From Streptacidiphilus rugosus AM-16 (lineage in GTDB: Bacteria; Actinomycetota; Actinomycetes; Streptomycetales; Streptomycetaceae), in the NCBI RefSeq assembly GCF_000744655.1, contig NZ_JQMJ01000004.1, positions 4,154,001 to 4,218,000 on the forward strand: a stretch of DNA of 64,000 nt. The letters are read 5' to 3'. Both the position numbers and the translations under genes were made by a program. The notes beneath the pieces are model-generated. The model searched no databases, had not been told where the DNA came from, and saw only the letters and a list, made by a program, of their open reading frames with translations. This document shows, one piece after another, positions 33,434-41,854 of the stretch; position 1 is the first letter of the stretch; each line of letters begins with the position of its first letter.

Positions 33434-34417
33434 TCATTTCCGCTGGTCGTCGCCGTCGGGCCGGTCGGCGGGGAAACCGCTGACGACCTGCTGCTCAGGA
33501 CGGCGTTCCTCCTGTTCCGCGATGTCGTCCAGCACCTCCTGGTCGGCGGGGGTGAGCGGCGGCGGGAACAGCGTGCGCGGCCACAGCCGGCGGTTCGCGA
33601 CCACGTTGATCTCAGCCGCGTAGACGGTCAGCTGGGCTCCCAGGTAGATCCACCAGAGCAGACCCAGCACCGTGCCGAACAGTCCGTAGACCGCCGTGCT
33701 GTGGCGCAGCTGGTGGGCCACCAACACCCCGCCGAAGGCCTGCAGCACCGTCCAGACCGGACCGGCGACCGCGCATCCGGGCACCAGGCAGCGCCAGGCG
33801 ATCTGCTTCGGCGTCAGGATCCGGAAGCAGCCCAGGTACAGGGCGGTGTTGACGAGGGCGGAGGCGATCAGGCCCGCCACGGTGACCACCGGGCCCGCAC
33901 CGGCCGAGGCCAGGACGCCGGTGGCGGCGGTCGCGGCCAGCAGTCCGATCCCGAGCACGGCGACCAGGGCGACCGAGCGCCCCAGCCGCGGGAAGAAGCC
34001 GGGGCGCTCGGTGCCGGGGATGTTCCAGACCTGCGCCATGGCGAACTGCAGGGACTGTGCGACCCCGAGCGAGCCGTAGAGCAGGCCCAGCGCGCCGACG
34101 ACGACCGCCAGGGCACTGCCCTGCATGGAGTGGATGTTGCCCCTGAGCTGGTCCCCGATCACGGGGAAGTCCGCCAGCGCCGAGTTCAGCACCCGCTCGC
34201 GCAGCTGCGGATCGCCGTGCAGCGCGAATCCGAGCACCGTCGTGAGCAGCAGGAGCAGCGGGAACAGCGCGGCGAACCCGTAGTAGGTGATCAGCGCCGC
34301 GAGCTGGCCGCCCCGGTCGTCGCCGAACTTCTTGACCACGCCCACCCCGAACGCCGACGCCCGGTGGCGCTGCTGCCAGGTGTCCAGCTGCCGCAGTGTC
34401 CGTTCGGCCCGGTTCAT
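33434..34417 (-). CDS. YihY/BrkB-family membrane protein
   Basis: 327 residues with six membrane helices typical of the YihY/virulence-factor BrkB family (formerly UPF0761): DRGGQLAALITYYGFAALFP, LLLLLTTVLGFAL, MQGSALAVVVGALGLLYGSL, VALVAVLGIGLLAATAATGV, VTVAGLIASALVNTALYLGC and GLFGTVLGLLWWIYLGAQLT. The cytoplasmic C-terminus is Asp/Glu/Arg-rich. Function is not firmly known despite the name. It is followed by the SigB gene's promoter region downstream and preceded by the MFS gene on the same strand (25-base gap). Confidence 0.9.
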   Translation of the reverse strand: MNRAERTLRQLDTWQQRHRASAFGVGVVKKFGDDRGGQLAALITYYGFAALFPLLLLLTTVLGFALHGDPQLRERVLNSALADFPVIGDQLRGNIHSMQGSALAVVVGALGLLYGSLGVAQSLQFAMAQVWNIPGTERPGFFPRLGRSVALVAVLGIGLLAATAATGVLASAGAGPVVTVAGLIASALVNTALYLGCFRILTPKQIAWRCLVPGCAVAGPVWTVLQAFGGVLVAHQLRHSTAVYGLFGTVLGLLWWIYLGAQLTVYAAEINVVANRRLWPRTLFPPPLTPADQEVLDDIAEQEERRPEQQVVSGFPADRPDGDDQRK

Positions 34418-34442
34418 CGCCCGCCTCCTCCCGCCCGTTCGC

Positions 34443-36011
34443 TCAACTCTGGGCCCCGGGAGCGGCGGTGACCAGGCTGAGGGGCGCGGCCAGCGACTCC
34501 AGGCTGCGCCGCTCGGCCCGCACGCCGATCGCGGCCTCCACCAGCCCGGCCAGGCACATCAGCGCCGCGCCGATGCAGAACGCCAGCGTGGTGTCGGCCG
34601 GCTTGCCGCTGCTGACCAGGCCGTTGAAGAGCAGCGGGCCGGTGATGCCGCCCAGCGCCGTGCCGATCGCATAGAAGAACGCGATGCACAGCGCCCGGGT
34701 CTCCAGCGGAAAGATCTCGCTGACCGTCAGGTAGGCGGCGCTGGCGCCCGCCGAGGCGAAGAACAGCACCACCGTCCAGCACGCCGTGAGTGTCGTCGCG
34801 TCCAGGGCGCCGCGCTGGAACAAGGCGGCGGTGCCGAACAGCAACAGCCCGGAGAGCAGGTAGGTGCCCGCGATCATCGGCTTCCGGCCGACGGTGTCGA
34901 ACAGCCTGCCCAGCAGCAGCGGACCGAGGAAGTTCCCGACGGCGATGACCACGAAGTAGTAGCCGGTGTCGCTCGCCGGCGTCTTGTAGAACGTCGTCAG
35001 GATCACCGCGTAACCGAACGTCACCGAGTTGTAGAGGAAGGCCTGTCCGACGAACAGGGCCAGTCCCAGCACCCCGCGCCGCGGGTAGTCGCGCAGCACG
35101 GTGCGGGCGATCGTGCCGAAGCCCAGCGCGCCGCGCTCGCGCACGGTGATCTCTTCCCGCACCGGTTCGAGTTCGCGGCCGCTCTGCTCCTGCACCTCCC
35201 GTTCGATGCCGTCGACCAGGCGCTCCGCCTCGTCGGCCCGGCCGTGGGTGATCAGCCAGCGGGGGCTCTCCGGCACCTGGCGGCGCACCAGCAGGATGCC
35301 GAGACCCAGCACCACGCCGATGCCGAAGGCGAGCCGCCAGCCGACGTCGGTGGCGAACAGCGAGGTGTTCAGCAGGGCGATGGAGGCGAGCGCGCCGACG
35401 GCGGCGCCGACCCAGAAGCTGCCGTTGATGATCAGGTCGATCCGGCCGCGCGCCCGCGCCGGGATCAGCTCGTCGACGGCGGAGTTGATCGCCGCGTACT
35501 CCCCGCCGATGCCGAGGCCGGTGAGGAAGCGGCAGAGGAAGAAGAACCATGCGGTCCAGGAGAGCGCGGTCAGCGCGGTGGCGGACAGGTAGACGGCGAG
35601 CGTCAGCATGAACAGCCGCTTGCGGCCGAACCTGTCGGTCAGATGCCCGAAGAAGAGCGCGCCGCAACAGGCGCCGGCCACGTAGAGGGCGGCGGCCCAG
35701 GTGGTCACCTGGGCGGTGCTGATCTGGATGCCGCTGCCGTTCTGGGCCAGCCGGGAGGCCATGTTGCCGACGATGGTGACTTCCAGGCCGTCCAGGATCC
35801 AGACGGTGCCCAGGCCGATCACGATCCGCCAGTGCCAGCGGGACCAGGGCAGCCGGTCCAGCCGGGCCGGAATCCTCGTCCTGACGGTGTCGTCGGCGCG
35901 GTCCTGCGTGCTGCGACCCCGGTCGGCGCTCTCCGGTCCGGTGCGCGCCGGTCCGGTGTGCACCGGGTCGGCGCCCCTCGCGTCGGACGGGATGCCGTCG
36001 TACGTGCTCAC
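34443..36011 (-). CDS. MFS transporter (sugar/metabolite:H+ symporter type)
   Basis: 522 residues, twelve membrane helices. Residues 1-55 are a polar Asp/Arg-rich extension. The MFS signature GHLTDRFGRKRLFMLTLAVY lies after helix 2, RFLTGLGIGGEYAAINSAVD in helix 4 and PESPRWLITHGRADEAERLV before the central loop; GRLFDTVGRKPMIAG repeats the signature in the second half. These fit the sugar-porter/metabolite-symporter subgroup; the substrate is unknown. GTG 36011 is chosen because GGAG lies 7 bases upstream. Upstream region carries a long hairpin and a 23-nt direct repeat. Confidence 0.88.
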   Translation of the reverse strand: MSTYDGIPSDARGADPVHTGPARTGPESADRGRSTQDRADDTVRTRIPARLDRLPWSRWHWRIVIGLGTVWILDGLEVTIVGNMASRLAQNGSGIQISTAQVTTWAAALYVAGACCGALFFGHLTDRFGRKRLFMLTLAVYLSATALTALSWTAWFFFLCRFLTGLGIGGEYAAINSAVDELIPARARGRIDLIINGSFWVGAAVGALASIALLNTSLFATDVGWRLAFGIGVVLGLGILLVRRQVPESPRWLITHGRADEAERLVDGIEREVQEQSGRELEPVREEITVRERGALGFGTIARTVLRDYPRRGVLGLALFVGQAFLYNSVTFGYAVILTTFYKTPASDTGYYFVVIAVGNFLGPLLLGRLFDTVGRKPMIAGTYLLSGLLLFGTAALFQRGALDATTLTACWTVVLFFASAGASAAYLTVSEIFPLETRALCIAFFYAIGTALGGITGPLLFNGLVSSGKPADTTLAFCIGAALMCLAGLVEAAIGVRAERRSLESLAAPLSLVTAAPGAQS

Positions 36012-36077
36012 CTCGGACTCCTTCCAGGCGGCGGTGCGGTCTCCTCGCGCCTTCCCGTGATCGCCGTCGGCACACGT

Positions 36078-36116
36078 CCGCGGCGGCACCCGGTGTCCAC
36101 CGGTCTGCCGCCGCGG
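36078..36116. terminator. Nested hairpin between the gene at 36169 and the MFS gene
   Basis: CCGCGGCGGCA (36078-36088) pairs with TGCCGCCGCGG (36106-36116), and inside CCGGTG pairs with CACCGG. It is a likely terminator of the minus-strand gene ending at 36169. Confidence 0.65.
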
Positions 36117-36120
36117 CTGG

Positions 36121-36170
36121 GACGGTCGTATTCGGTCGTCGTCTTCGGACGGTCGTCTTCGGTCGTCGTC
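36121..36170. repeat. Direct repeat, 23-nt unit, period 27
   Basis: GACGGTCGTATTCGGTCGTC (start of unit 1, 36121-36143) and GACGGTCGTCTTCGGTCGTC (start of unit 2, 36148-36170) differ at one base. They lie 110-160 bases before the MFS start and reach into the last codons of the gene at 36169. Confidence 0.6.
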
Positions 36171-36420
36171 AGTCGATGCCGAAGGACCCGCCACAGGTGT
36201 GCACCCCGCCCGGCAGCAGCTCCGCGTAGCCGCGACGGCACAGCGGGCACAGCCGCTCGGGGAAGATGTCGGCCCGCTGCTCCAGGGGCCGTGTCGCGGC
36301 GTCGGGCCGCATCGGCAGCTCACACAGGGCGGTGTCGCCGCGCACCTGCGCGAGGTGCCACAGGTGCACGTCCTCCGCGCCCCACGCGCAGCCGGGTTCC
36401 GCCTTCAACTCCAGTTCCAC
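36169..36420 (-). CDS. Small His/Cys protein (H-x-ALC ... CxxC family)
   Basis: 83 residues: MELELKAEPGCAWGAEDV, HLWHLAQVRGDTALCELPMR, then FPERLCPLCRRGYAELLPGG and HTCGGSFGID. WHLAQ-(5)-ALC plus CPLC repeats the layout of the proteins at 998, 4281 and 55809. A third Cys-containing segment HTCGG is extra. Soluble and probably metal-binding; function unknown. GTG 36420 follows AGGTGAGGA closely. It lies between the FUSC and MFS membrane protein genes on the same strand. Confidence 0.65.
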   Translation of the reverse strand: MELELKAEPGCAWGAEDVHLWHLAQVRGDTALCELPMRPDAATRPLEQRADIFPERLCPLCRRGYAELLPGGVHTCGGSFGID

Positions 36421-36516
36421 TGTCCTCACCTCTGCTGGGGCCGCCGCGCGAAGGGCTCGGCGGCGGCGTGCGGGCCGCGCCTGCCCGTCACCTCCGGTCG
36501 CAAACCGCACGGCCGT

Positions 36517-37731
36517 TCACCACGGGCTCTCGCCGCGCGCGAGACGGCGCAGCCGGCCCAGACCGGTCCTGCGCCGGCGGCGCAGGCTGCCGCCGCGGTC
36601 CAGCTCCTCCATCAGGCGACGGCTCCGGTGCTCCAGGTCCAGCTCGTCGAGGATCCGGTCGATCTCGGCCAGCAGGGCGCCGTGGAGCTGCCAGTCGAGC
36701 GGGTGCTGCCGCACCTGACGCAGCAGCAGCTCCGCCACGTGGTCGCGGCTCGCCCAGGCCGCGCGCAGCTCGGCGCCGAGCCGCTCCTCCGCGCCGTCCG
36801 CGTCCCGGCTGACCTGGGTGGTGACCAGCACGCCGAAGCTCACCAGCGCGCCGCCCAGGTGCCCGAGGACGTCTCGCAACCCGGCCGCGATCTCGGGCTC
36901 GAAGAGCGGTTCGCCGGCACTCCCCCGCTTGGCGAGGTCGGTCAGCGAGCGGGCGATGACCCGCACCACCACGACGCAGATCTCCAGGGTGTCCAGGCCC
37001 GTGCGCAGCACCACACGGGAGAGCAGCGGCTCGCTGATGCGCGGGTTGAGCCGCAGGCTGTCCTCGGCCTGCCGCAGGGCGGCGTCGACCTCGGCGATGT
37101 GCTGGTCCAGCCGCCGCGCCTCGTGCAGCCGTTCGGCGGCCCGTTCGACCGAGGTGGGGTGGTCCAGCTCCTCGCCCAGGCTCAGCAGCAGCCGCCGGAC
37201 CCGGCGGGCGAGGTCCTCGATCGACTCCCCCGCGCTCTCCACCCACACCGGCGGCGCGAAGAGCACGTTGAAGGCCAGTCCGACGCCGGCGCCGATCAGC
37301 GTCTCCAGCACCCGGTCCCAGGCCTGTGAGGCGAGCTGGGTGACGCCGAGGACCAGCATCGCGCTGATCGCGACCTCCTGGACGAACTCGCCCACCCTGA
37401 TGAACTGGCCCAGCGTCAGCGAGGCCAGGATGATCAGCCCGAGGCTCCACCAGGACAGCCCCACCACCGAGCTGAACCCGATGGCGAGCACCACGCCCGC
37501 GACGACGGAGACGACGCGTCGGGCGCTGGTGGTCAGCGTCGAGTAGAGGGTGACCTGGACGACGAGCAGCGTGGTGAGCGGCGCGGTCAGCGGTGCGGGT
37601 TGGCTGCTCAGCCGTTCGGCGACGGCATAGGAGAGCGTCGCCGCCACGGTGGCCCGCAGCATCTGCACCACGACGGGGTCGCGCCGGGCTCGGTTCAGCG
37701 CGCCGGGAACGGCACTCGGGATGCGGGACAC
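36517..37731 (-). CDS. FUSC/aromatic acid exporter-like membrane protein
   Basis: 404 residues. Six membrane helices in residues about 20-165 (LRATVAATLSYAVAERLSSQ, PLTTLLVVQVTLYSTLTTSA, RRVVSVVAGVVLAIGF, LGLIILASLTLGQFIRVG, FVQEVAISAMLVLGVTQLAS, LIGAGVGLAFNVLFAPPVWV) followed by a long helical cytoplasmic domain to the end. This matches FUSC/DUF939-type proteins related to aromatic acid exporters. The GTG start at 37731 directly follows AGGAG, so an unusually short ribosome-site spacing or a slightly different start is possible. Substrate unknown. Confidence 0.82.
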   Translation of the reverse strand: MSRIPSAVPGALNRARRDPVVVQMLRATVAATLSYAVAERLSSQPAPLTAPLTTLLVVQVTLYSTLTTSARRVVSVVAGVVLAIGFSSVVGLSWWSLGLIILASLTLGQFIRVGEFVQEVAISAMLVLGVTQLASQAWDRVLETLIGAGVGLAFNVLFAPPVWVESAGESIEDLARRVRRLLLSLGEELDHPTSVERAAERLHEARRLDQHIAEVDAALRQAEDSLRLNPRISEPLLSRVVLRTGLDTLEICVVVVRVIARSLTDLAKRGSAGEPLFEPEIAAGLRDVLGHLGGALVSFGVLVTTQVSRDADGAEERLGAELRAAWASRDHVAELLLRQVRQHPLDWQLHGALLAEIDRILDELDLEHRSRRLMEELDRGGSLRRRRRTGLGRLRRLARGESPW

Positions 37732-37807
37732 CTCCTACGTATGCCCGGCGGGTGCCGCCGGATCCCGAGGACGACCCGTCCGGAGGTGCGGCCCGGGGAG
37801 AACGGGG

Positions 37808-38806
37808 TCAGCGACCGCTCCGGCCGGGGAAGGCGAGCGCGGTGGCCCGTTCCGTCAGCCAGGTGAGCGGACTGCGGCGGTGGGCCCTGGTGTCGAAGGC
37901 CCCGTGGGGGCCGAAGTCCTGTCCCTGCGCGTCGTCGACCGGGTGCCAGAGATTGGCCCTGCGGTTCGCGTCGGCGGGTTCGGAGGTCTGCTGGGAGTCG
38001 TAGCCGGTCCTGGCCAGGTAGCGGTCCAGCAGGGGCGCGGCGAACCGCTGGGCCAGCAGGGTGGCGGTGGTGGAGGCGCCGACCCAGTACTGCTTGCGCC
38101 CCGGGTGGTCCGCCGCGAACGCCACCGCCCGTGCCGCGACCTCGGGCTGGTAGATCGGCGGCACCGGCTGCGGCTTGCGCGGCAGCCGCGACAGCACCCA
38201 TTCGAACTGCGGCGTGTTCACCGCCGGCAGCTGCACGAGGGTGATCCGGACCCGGCTGCGGTCGTGCAGCAGTTCGCAGCGGACCGACTCGGTGAAGCCG
38301 TTCACGGCGTGCTTGGCCCCGCAGTACGCCGACTGCAGCGGGATGGCCCGCTCGCCGAGCGCGGAGCCGACCTGCACGATCGTGCCGCGGCCCCTGGGCC
38401 GCATCCGCCGCAGCGCGGCCATCGTGCCGTACACGGCACCGAGGTAGGTCACCTCGGTGACCCGACGGAACTCCTCGGCCTCGATCTCCTCGAAGGGAGC
38501 GAAGACCGAGGTGAAGGCGACGTTGACCCAGACGTCCAGGGATCCGAACGCGAGCTCGGCGCGGGCCGCCGCAGCCTCTACGGCCAGGGCGTCGGAGACG
38601 TCCACCTCCAGCGGCAGGGCGTGGCCGCCGGCCTGCTCCACGTCACGTGCCGCCGCCTCCAGACCGGCGTGGCCGCGCGCGATGAGCGCCACGTTGGCTC
38701 CCTGCGCCGCGAACTGCAGCGCGGTGGCCCGGCCGACCCCCGCGCTGGCCCCGGTGACCACCACCGTGCGCCGTCCGGCGCCGCCTGTCGATCCGTTCTC
38801 CGTCAT
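37808..38806 (-). CDS. Short-chain dehydrogenase/reductase
   Basis: 332 residues. Classical SDR: dinucleotide motif TGASAGVGRATAL (about 19-31), WVNVAF in place of the usual NNAG (about 92), catalytic Ser in VQVGSALGERAI and YCGAKHAVNGF with the Tyr-x-x-x-Lys pair. After the Rossmann part, about 70 residues extend beyond the usual SDR length: WVGASTTATLLAQRFAAPLL, ARTGYDSQQTSEPADANRRA and a basic end. The family, often annotated as SDR with C-terminal extension, acts on unknown substrates. ATG 38806 has AAGGAG 9 bases upstream. Confidence 0.9.
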   Translation of the reverse strand: MTENGSTGGAGRRTVVVTGASAGVGRATALQFAAQGANVALIARGHAGLEAAARDVEQAGGHALPLEVDVSDALAVEAAAARAELAFGSLDVWVNVAFTSVFAPFEEIEAEEFRRVTEVTYLGAVYGTMAALRRMRPRGRGTIVQVGSALGERAIPLQSAYCGAKHAVNGFTESVRCELLHDRSRVRITLVQLPAVNTPQFEWVLSRLPRKPQPVPPIYQPEVAARAVAFAADHPGRKQYWVGASTTATLLAQRFAAPLLDRYLARTGYDSQQTSEPADANRRANLWHPVDDAQGQDFGPHGAFDTRAHRRSPLTWLTERATALAFPGRSGR

Positions 38807-38904
38807 CGATGCGTGCTCCTTCCGGCCCTTCGCCGGGCCCCGGGCGCGCCTTTCCCTGGCGTGTGGCGCCAAACATCCACGACTTCGTTTTCATGCTTTC
38901 GCGA

Positions 38905-38958
38905 GCACGACCGGAATTTCGTGCATCGGTTGACATACGTCCGCGCGCGCGTGAGTCT
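38905..38958 (+). promoter_or_regulatory. Possible promoter of the STAS gene, with upstream dyad
   Basis: TTGACA (38930-38935) and GAGTCT (38953-38958), 17 bases apart. Just before it, GCACGA-N8-TCGTGC (38905-38924) is a dyad that could bind a regulator. Confidence 0.4.
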
Positions 38959-39031
38959 GTCGTAGGACGCGTGCGCCACGCGTCCGCCGTCGCCGACGGT
39001 CGCCGACGAGAGAGGTCTCGGACGAGGGGCC

Positions 39032-39400
39032 ATGGACCAGACGCGCCACGAGGGACAGCCGATCGGCCGGCGGCCGACCCTGTACTCCTGCGAGATCGTC
39101 GAGAACGTGCTGGTCTACCGCCTGCACGGAGACCTCGACCTGGCCGACCCGGAGTCGCTGGTCTTCGGCAGGTCCCCCACCGGGTTCCACGCGGTGGTCG
39201 TCGACCTCGCCGACGTCAGCTTCTTCGGCTCCGCCGCGCTGAACTCGGTCCTGCGGCTGCGCCTCGACGCCGCGAGTCTCGGCGTGACCGTTCATCTGAG
39301 CGCGGTGCCGCGCATCGCCGCCCGGGTGCTGGAGGTCACCGGCGCCGACGGCCTCTTCCCGACACACGAGAGTCTGGGCGCCGCGCTCCGCGCACTCTGA
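39032..39400 (+). CDS. STAS-domain anti-sigma factor antagonist
   Basis: 122 residues. STAS domain about 22-118: CEIVENVLVYRLHGDLDLAD, AVVVDLADVSFFGSAALNSV and GVTVHLSAVPRIAARVLEVT. The regulatory Ser is in FFGSAAL, so this copy retains the phosphorylation site. A vegetative-type promoter, not a SigB one, appears upstream, so it may be a constant input to the partner-switching network with the phosphatase at 31193. It is convergent with the HTH gene at 39430. Confidence 0.88.
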   Translation: MDQTRHEGQPIGRRPTLYSCEIVENVLVYRLHGDLDLADPESLVFGRSPTGFHAVVVDLADVSFFGSAALNSVLRLRLDAASLGVTVHLSAVPRIAARVLEVTGADGLFPTHESLGAALRAL

Positions 39401-39429
39401 GGCCCCCGGGACGGCTGTCAGGACGGTCG

Positions 39430-39786
39430 TCAGGCGGGCTGCGGACCGTTCCCCGCCCGGCTCTCGCCGTCGTCCGCCGCGAGGTGGTCGCCGAGCAGTG
39501 CGAGAAGGTCGGCCACGGAGGGCCCCGCGTCCGCGGGATGCCGCAGGGGGGCTGCGGCCGACACCTGGTAGTGGTTGGTGCGGCCGACCCGGGTGTGCGT
39601 GAGGTAGCCGCCCTGCTCCAGGTCGGTGATGATCCGCTGCACCGCACGCTCGGTCAGCAGGCAGTGCAGGGCGATGTCGCGGACGCGCACTCCCGGGTCG
39701 CGCGAGATCTGGACCAGCACGCGCGCGTGGTTGGTGAGAAACGTCCACGTCGCGCGAGTACCCGGCACTTGCTCCATACCCGCCAT
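39430..39786 (-). CDS. Winged-helix (MarR/ArsR-like) regulator
   Basis: 118 residues with one winged helix (about 12-75): ATWTFLTNHARVLVQISRDP, GVRVRDIALHCLLTERAVQR, IITDLEQGGYLTHTRVGRTN and HYQVS. The rest is a short acidic tail. It resembles MarR/helix-turn-helix repressors that act as dimers. ATG 39786 follows GGAAG. Its start overlaps the first of two TCGTACGA palindromes (39786-39837), an arrangement that predicts strong autorepression. Confidence 0.8.
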   Translation of the reverse strand: MAGMEQVPGTRATWTFLTNHARVLVQISRDPGVRVRDIALHCLLTERAVQRIITDLEQGGYLTHTRVGRTNHYQVSAAAPLRHPADAGPSVADLLALLGDHLAADDGESRAGNGPQPA

Positions 39787-39837
39787 CGTACGACTTCCGT
39801 TTCACGCTTCGTGAGGTCGGACACCTCATTCGTACGA
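39786..39837. promoter_or_regulatory. Operator array: two TCGTACGA palindromes around TCACG-CTT-CGTGA
   Basis: TCGTACGA occurs at 39786-39793 and 39830-39837, 44 bases centre to centre (about four helix turns), with TCACGCTTCGTGA (39802-39814) between. The array covers the start region of the winged-helix gene and could permit looping or cooperative binding. Confidence 0.6.
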
Positions 39838-39871
39838 TCCCGACGCCGGATCTCCGCACACCAACGGCCGG

Positions 39872-39924
39872 ACGGGGTGGAGCCGCTGGGCCCCGCAGCG
39901 GACTGCGCCCAGCGGCTCCACCCC
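39872..39924. terminator. Very strong bidirectional hairpin
   Basis: GGGGTGGAGCCGCTGGGC (39873-39890) and GCCCAGCGGCTCCACCCC (39906-39923) form an 18-bp perfect stem, extended to 19 by one more C-G pair. It lies 6 bases after the stop of the small hydrophobic gene at 39930. Confidence 0.85.
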
Positions 39925-39929
39925 GGTCC

Positions 39930-40103
39930 TCACCAGCGGTACCAACGACTCCGGCCGCCCCCTACCCGGTCCCCGCCGCGGGCGACGAACCCCAGCAGCC
40001 AGAGCACGAGCACGGCGAGCGCCACCCACCACAGGATGTGCACGGCGAACCCGATGCCCCCGAGAACGATCGCCAGCAGCAGCACGAGTACGAGAATCAA
40101 CAT
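39930..40103 (-). CDS. Small hydrophobic protein (DUF5670/lmo0937-like)
   Basis: 57 residues: MLILVLVLLLAIVLGGIGFA, HILWWVALAVLVLWLLGFVA, then RGGDRVGGGRSRWYRW. Two membrane helices plus a basic Gly/Arg/Trp tail match hydrophobic proteins common in actinomycetes, related in style to DUF5670. Function unknown. ATG 40103 has GAGGAGGT 6 bases upstream. It ends at a long hairpin. Confidence 0.75.
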   Translation of the reverse strand: MLILVLVLLLAIVLGGIGFAVHILWWVALAVLVLWLLGFVARGGDRVGGGRSRWYRW

Positions 40104-40171
40104 GCAAGACACCTCCTCGGGCCGCGTGTGCCCGCTCGTTCAACATTCACACAGGCAGGTCGGCAGGCCGG

Positions 40172-40714
40172 TCACACCGGTCGGTCGGGGCTCCGCTGCC
40201 GGTCCGCCCGCGGCGCGCCGTCCTGGCCCGGCACCCTGGGAGGGCTGCGCCGGGCGCGCAGGAACAGCGGCAGGGCCACCCAGCACAGCGCGAACCAGGA
40301 CAGCACCAGGCCGGCGACCAGCCAGGCCGCCCAGCCCAGTCCGGCGACCCGCATCAGCAGCAGCAGCGCGCAGCCGATCGCCAGTGCCAGCAGCGTGACG
40401 CCGAGGCCGACGAGACGGCTGACGGCCCGCACCATCCGGGGTTTGACGTGGTGTCCGGCGAGCAGGCGGTGGTAGGTGACGGGTGCGATCAGGGTCCCGG
40501 TCGCCACCGCACCGAGGATGACCACGATCTCGTACAGGGTCCGGTCGAAGCCGTGCAGCCGGGCGAAACGGTCGGTGAAGGCGACCGAGAGCAGGAAGCC
40601 GAACATGATCTGCGCGCCGGTCTGGGCGATGCGGACCTCCTGGACCAGGTCCGTCCACCGCCGGTCCGCCGCCTCGTCGCGGCTCTCGTGCCGGTCTCCG
40701 CTCACTTCGGGCAT
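40172..40714 (-). CDS. DUF6328-family membrane protein
   Basis: 180 residues. DUF6328 layout: cytoplasmic N-terminus RWTDLVQEVRIAQTGAQIMF, then GFLLSVAFTDRFARLHGFDR, four membrane helices (LYEIVVILGAVATGTLIAPV, LVGLGVTLLALAIGCALLLL, GWAAWLVAGLVLSWFALCWV) and a polar Arg/Pro tail. The TGAQIMFGFLL and HRLLAGHHVKPRMV elements are characteristic. Function unknown. It starts 21 bases after the stop of the enolase-superfamily gene at 40736 and could be part of the same transcript. Confidence 0.85.
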   Translation of the reverse strand: MPEVSGDRHESRDEAADRRWTDLVQEVRIAQTGAQIMFGFLLSVAFTDRFARLHGFDRTLYEIVVILGAVATGTLIAPVTYHRLLAGHHVKPRMVRAVSRLVGLGVTLLALAIGCALLLLMRVAGLGWAAWLVAGLVLSWFALCWVALPLFLRARRSPPRVPGQDGAPRADRQRSPDRPV

Positions 40715-40735
40715 GACGGGCTCCTGGGTCCCTGC

Positions 40736-41854
40736 TCAGGTCCCCGGGCGACGGTGGCGCTCGAGGACGTCGTGGCGGGGTGTCAGGCCGAGACCAGGGG
40801 CGCCGCTTTCGCCGGGGCGGATCTCGCCGCCGGTCGGATCGAGGTGGCCCTCGAAGAGACGGGCCTCGATCCTGACGTGGTCGTGGAACCACTCCAGATG
40901 GCGCAGGTTCGGGACGGCGCAGGCGGCGTGGGCGTGGACGTGCGGGGCGCAGTGGCCGGACAGCTGCAGGCCGTGGGCCTGCGCCACCGCCGCCGCCCGC
41001 AGCCACACCGTCAGACCGCCGCAGCGGGTGGCGTCGGCCTGGAGGCAGTCGACGGCGGGGGCCATGGCGTCGAAGTAGGGCAGCGTGAACCCGTACTCCC
41101 CCGCCGCGACCTCGGTGTCCAGCGCGTCCCGGATCCGGGCCAGGCCCGGCAGGTCGTCGGAGGAGCACGGCTCCTCGAACCAGCGCACATCGTGCTCGCG
41201 CACCAGCGCGCGGCCGAGCCGGATCGCCTGGGTGACGCCGTATCCGCCGTTGGCGTCGACGTAGAGCTCGACGTCCGGGCCGACGGTCTTCCTGGCGAGC
41301 TCGACCCTGGCCAGGTCCCGCCGCTCCTCCGAACCCCACCCCTCCCCGATCTTGATCTTGACGCGCGGGATCCGCCGGTCCTCGGTCCAGGCGCGCAGCT
41401 GCCCTTCCGTGCGGGCGTCGTCGTAGCTGGTGAAGCCGCCGCTGCCGTAGACGGGGACGGAACGCCTGGCCCGTCCCAGCACGTCCGCCAGCGGGAGCTG
41501 CAGCAGACGGGCCTTCAGGTCCCACAGGGCCACGTCCACCGCCGAGAGGGCGTAGCCGCCGATGCCGGGACGCCCGGCGTTGCGCAGTGCCCGGGTCATG
41601 GCCTCGTTGGCGGCGGGCACGTCCCAGGCGCTGCGCCCCACCACGCAGTCGGCCAGCAGGTCGTGGACCACCGAGGCCGCGCCGGCCGCGCCGTAGGTCC
41701 AGCCGAGGCCGGACGCGGTGCCCGAGTCGGCCTGGACCAGGACCATGGTGGTGGAGTCCCAGCTCGCGGTGCCGTCGGCCTCCGGCGCGTCGGTGGGGAA
41801 GTCGAGCACCTGGACCGTGAGCGCGTCGACGACCGGGGCGGGGGCGCTGGTCAT
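40736..41854 (-). CDS. Enolase-superfamily enzyme (mandelate racemase/muconate lactonizing type)
   Basis: 372 residues. N-terminal capping domain 1-125, then a TIM-barrel-like domain with the superfamily residues: base motif Lys166-x-Lys168 (VKIKIG), metal ligands Asp200 (YVDANGG), Glu227 (WFEEP) and Glu253 (AAGEYGF). LSGHCAPHVHAHAACAVPNL near the end supplies the His region. It should abstract a proton beside a carboxylate, as sugar-acid dehydratases and racemases do; exact substrate unknown. Its ATG overlaps the DUF1360 stop (ATGA), so it is translated with the dehydrogenase upstream. Joint function in oxidation of a hydroxy/sugar acid is inferred. Confidence 0.88.
   Translation of the reverse strand: MTSAPAPVVDALTVQVLDFPTDAPEADGTASWDSTTMVLVQADSGTASGLGWTYGAAGAASVVHDLLADCVVGRSAWDVPAANEAMTRALRNAGRPGIGGYALSAVDVALWDLKARLLQLPLADVLGRARRSVPVYGSGGFTSYDDARTEGQLRAWTEDRRIPRVKIKIGEGWGSEERRDLARVELARKTVGPDVELYVDANGGYGVTQAIRLGRALVREHDVRWFEEPCSSDDLPGLARIRDALDTEVAAGEYGFTLPYFDAMAPAVDCLQADATRCGGLTVWLRAAAVAQAHGLQLSGHCAPHVHAHAACAVPNLRHLEWFHDHVRIEARLFEGHLDPTGGEIRPGESGAPGLGLTPRHDVLERHRRPGT

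Noticed and set aside
35082..35092. GGGTAGTCGCG inside the MFS gene
   Set aside because: It lies deep in a well-supported coding region with no gene starting after it and no proper -35, so it is a chance match to the SigB -10 element.
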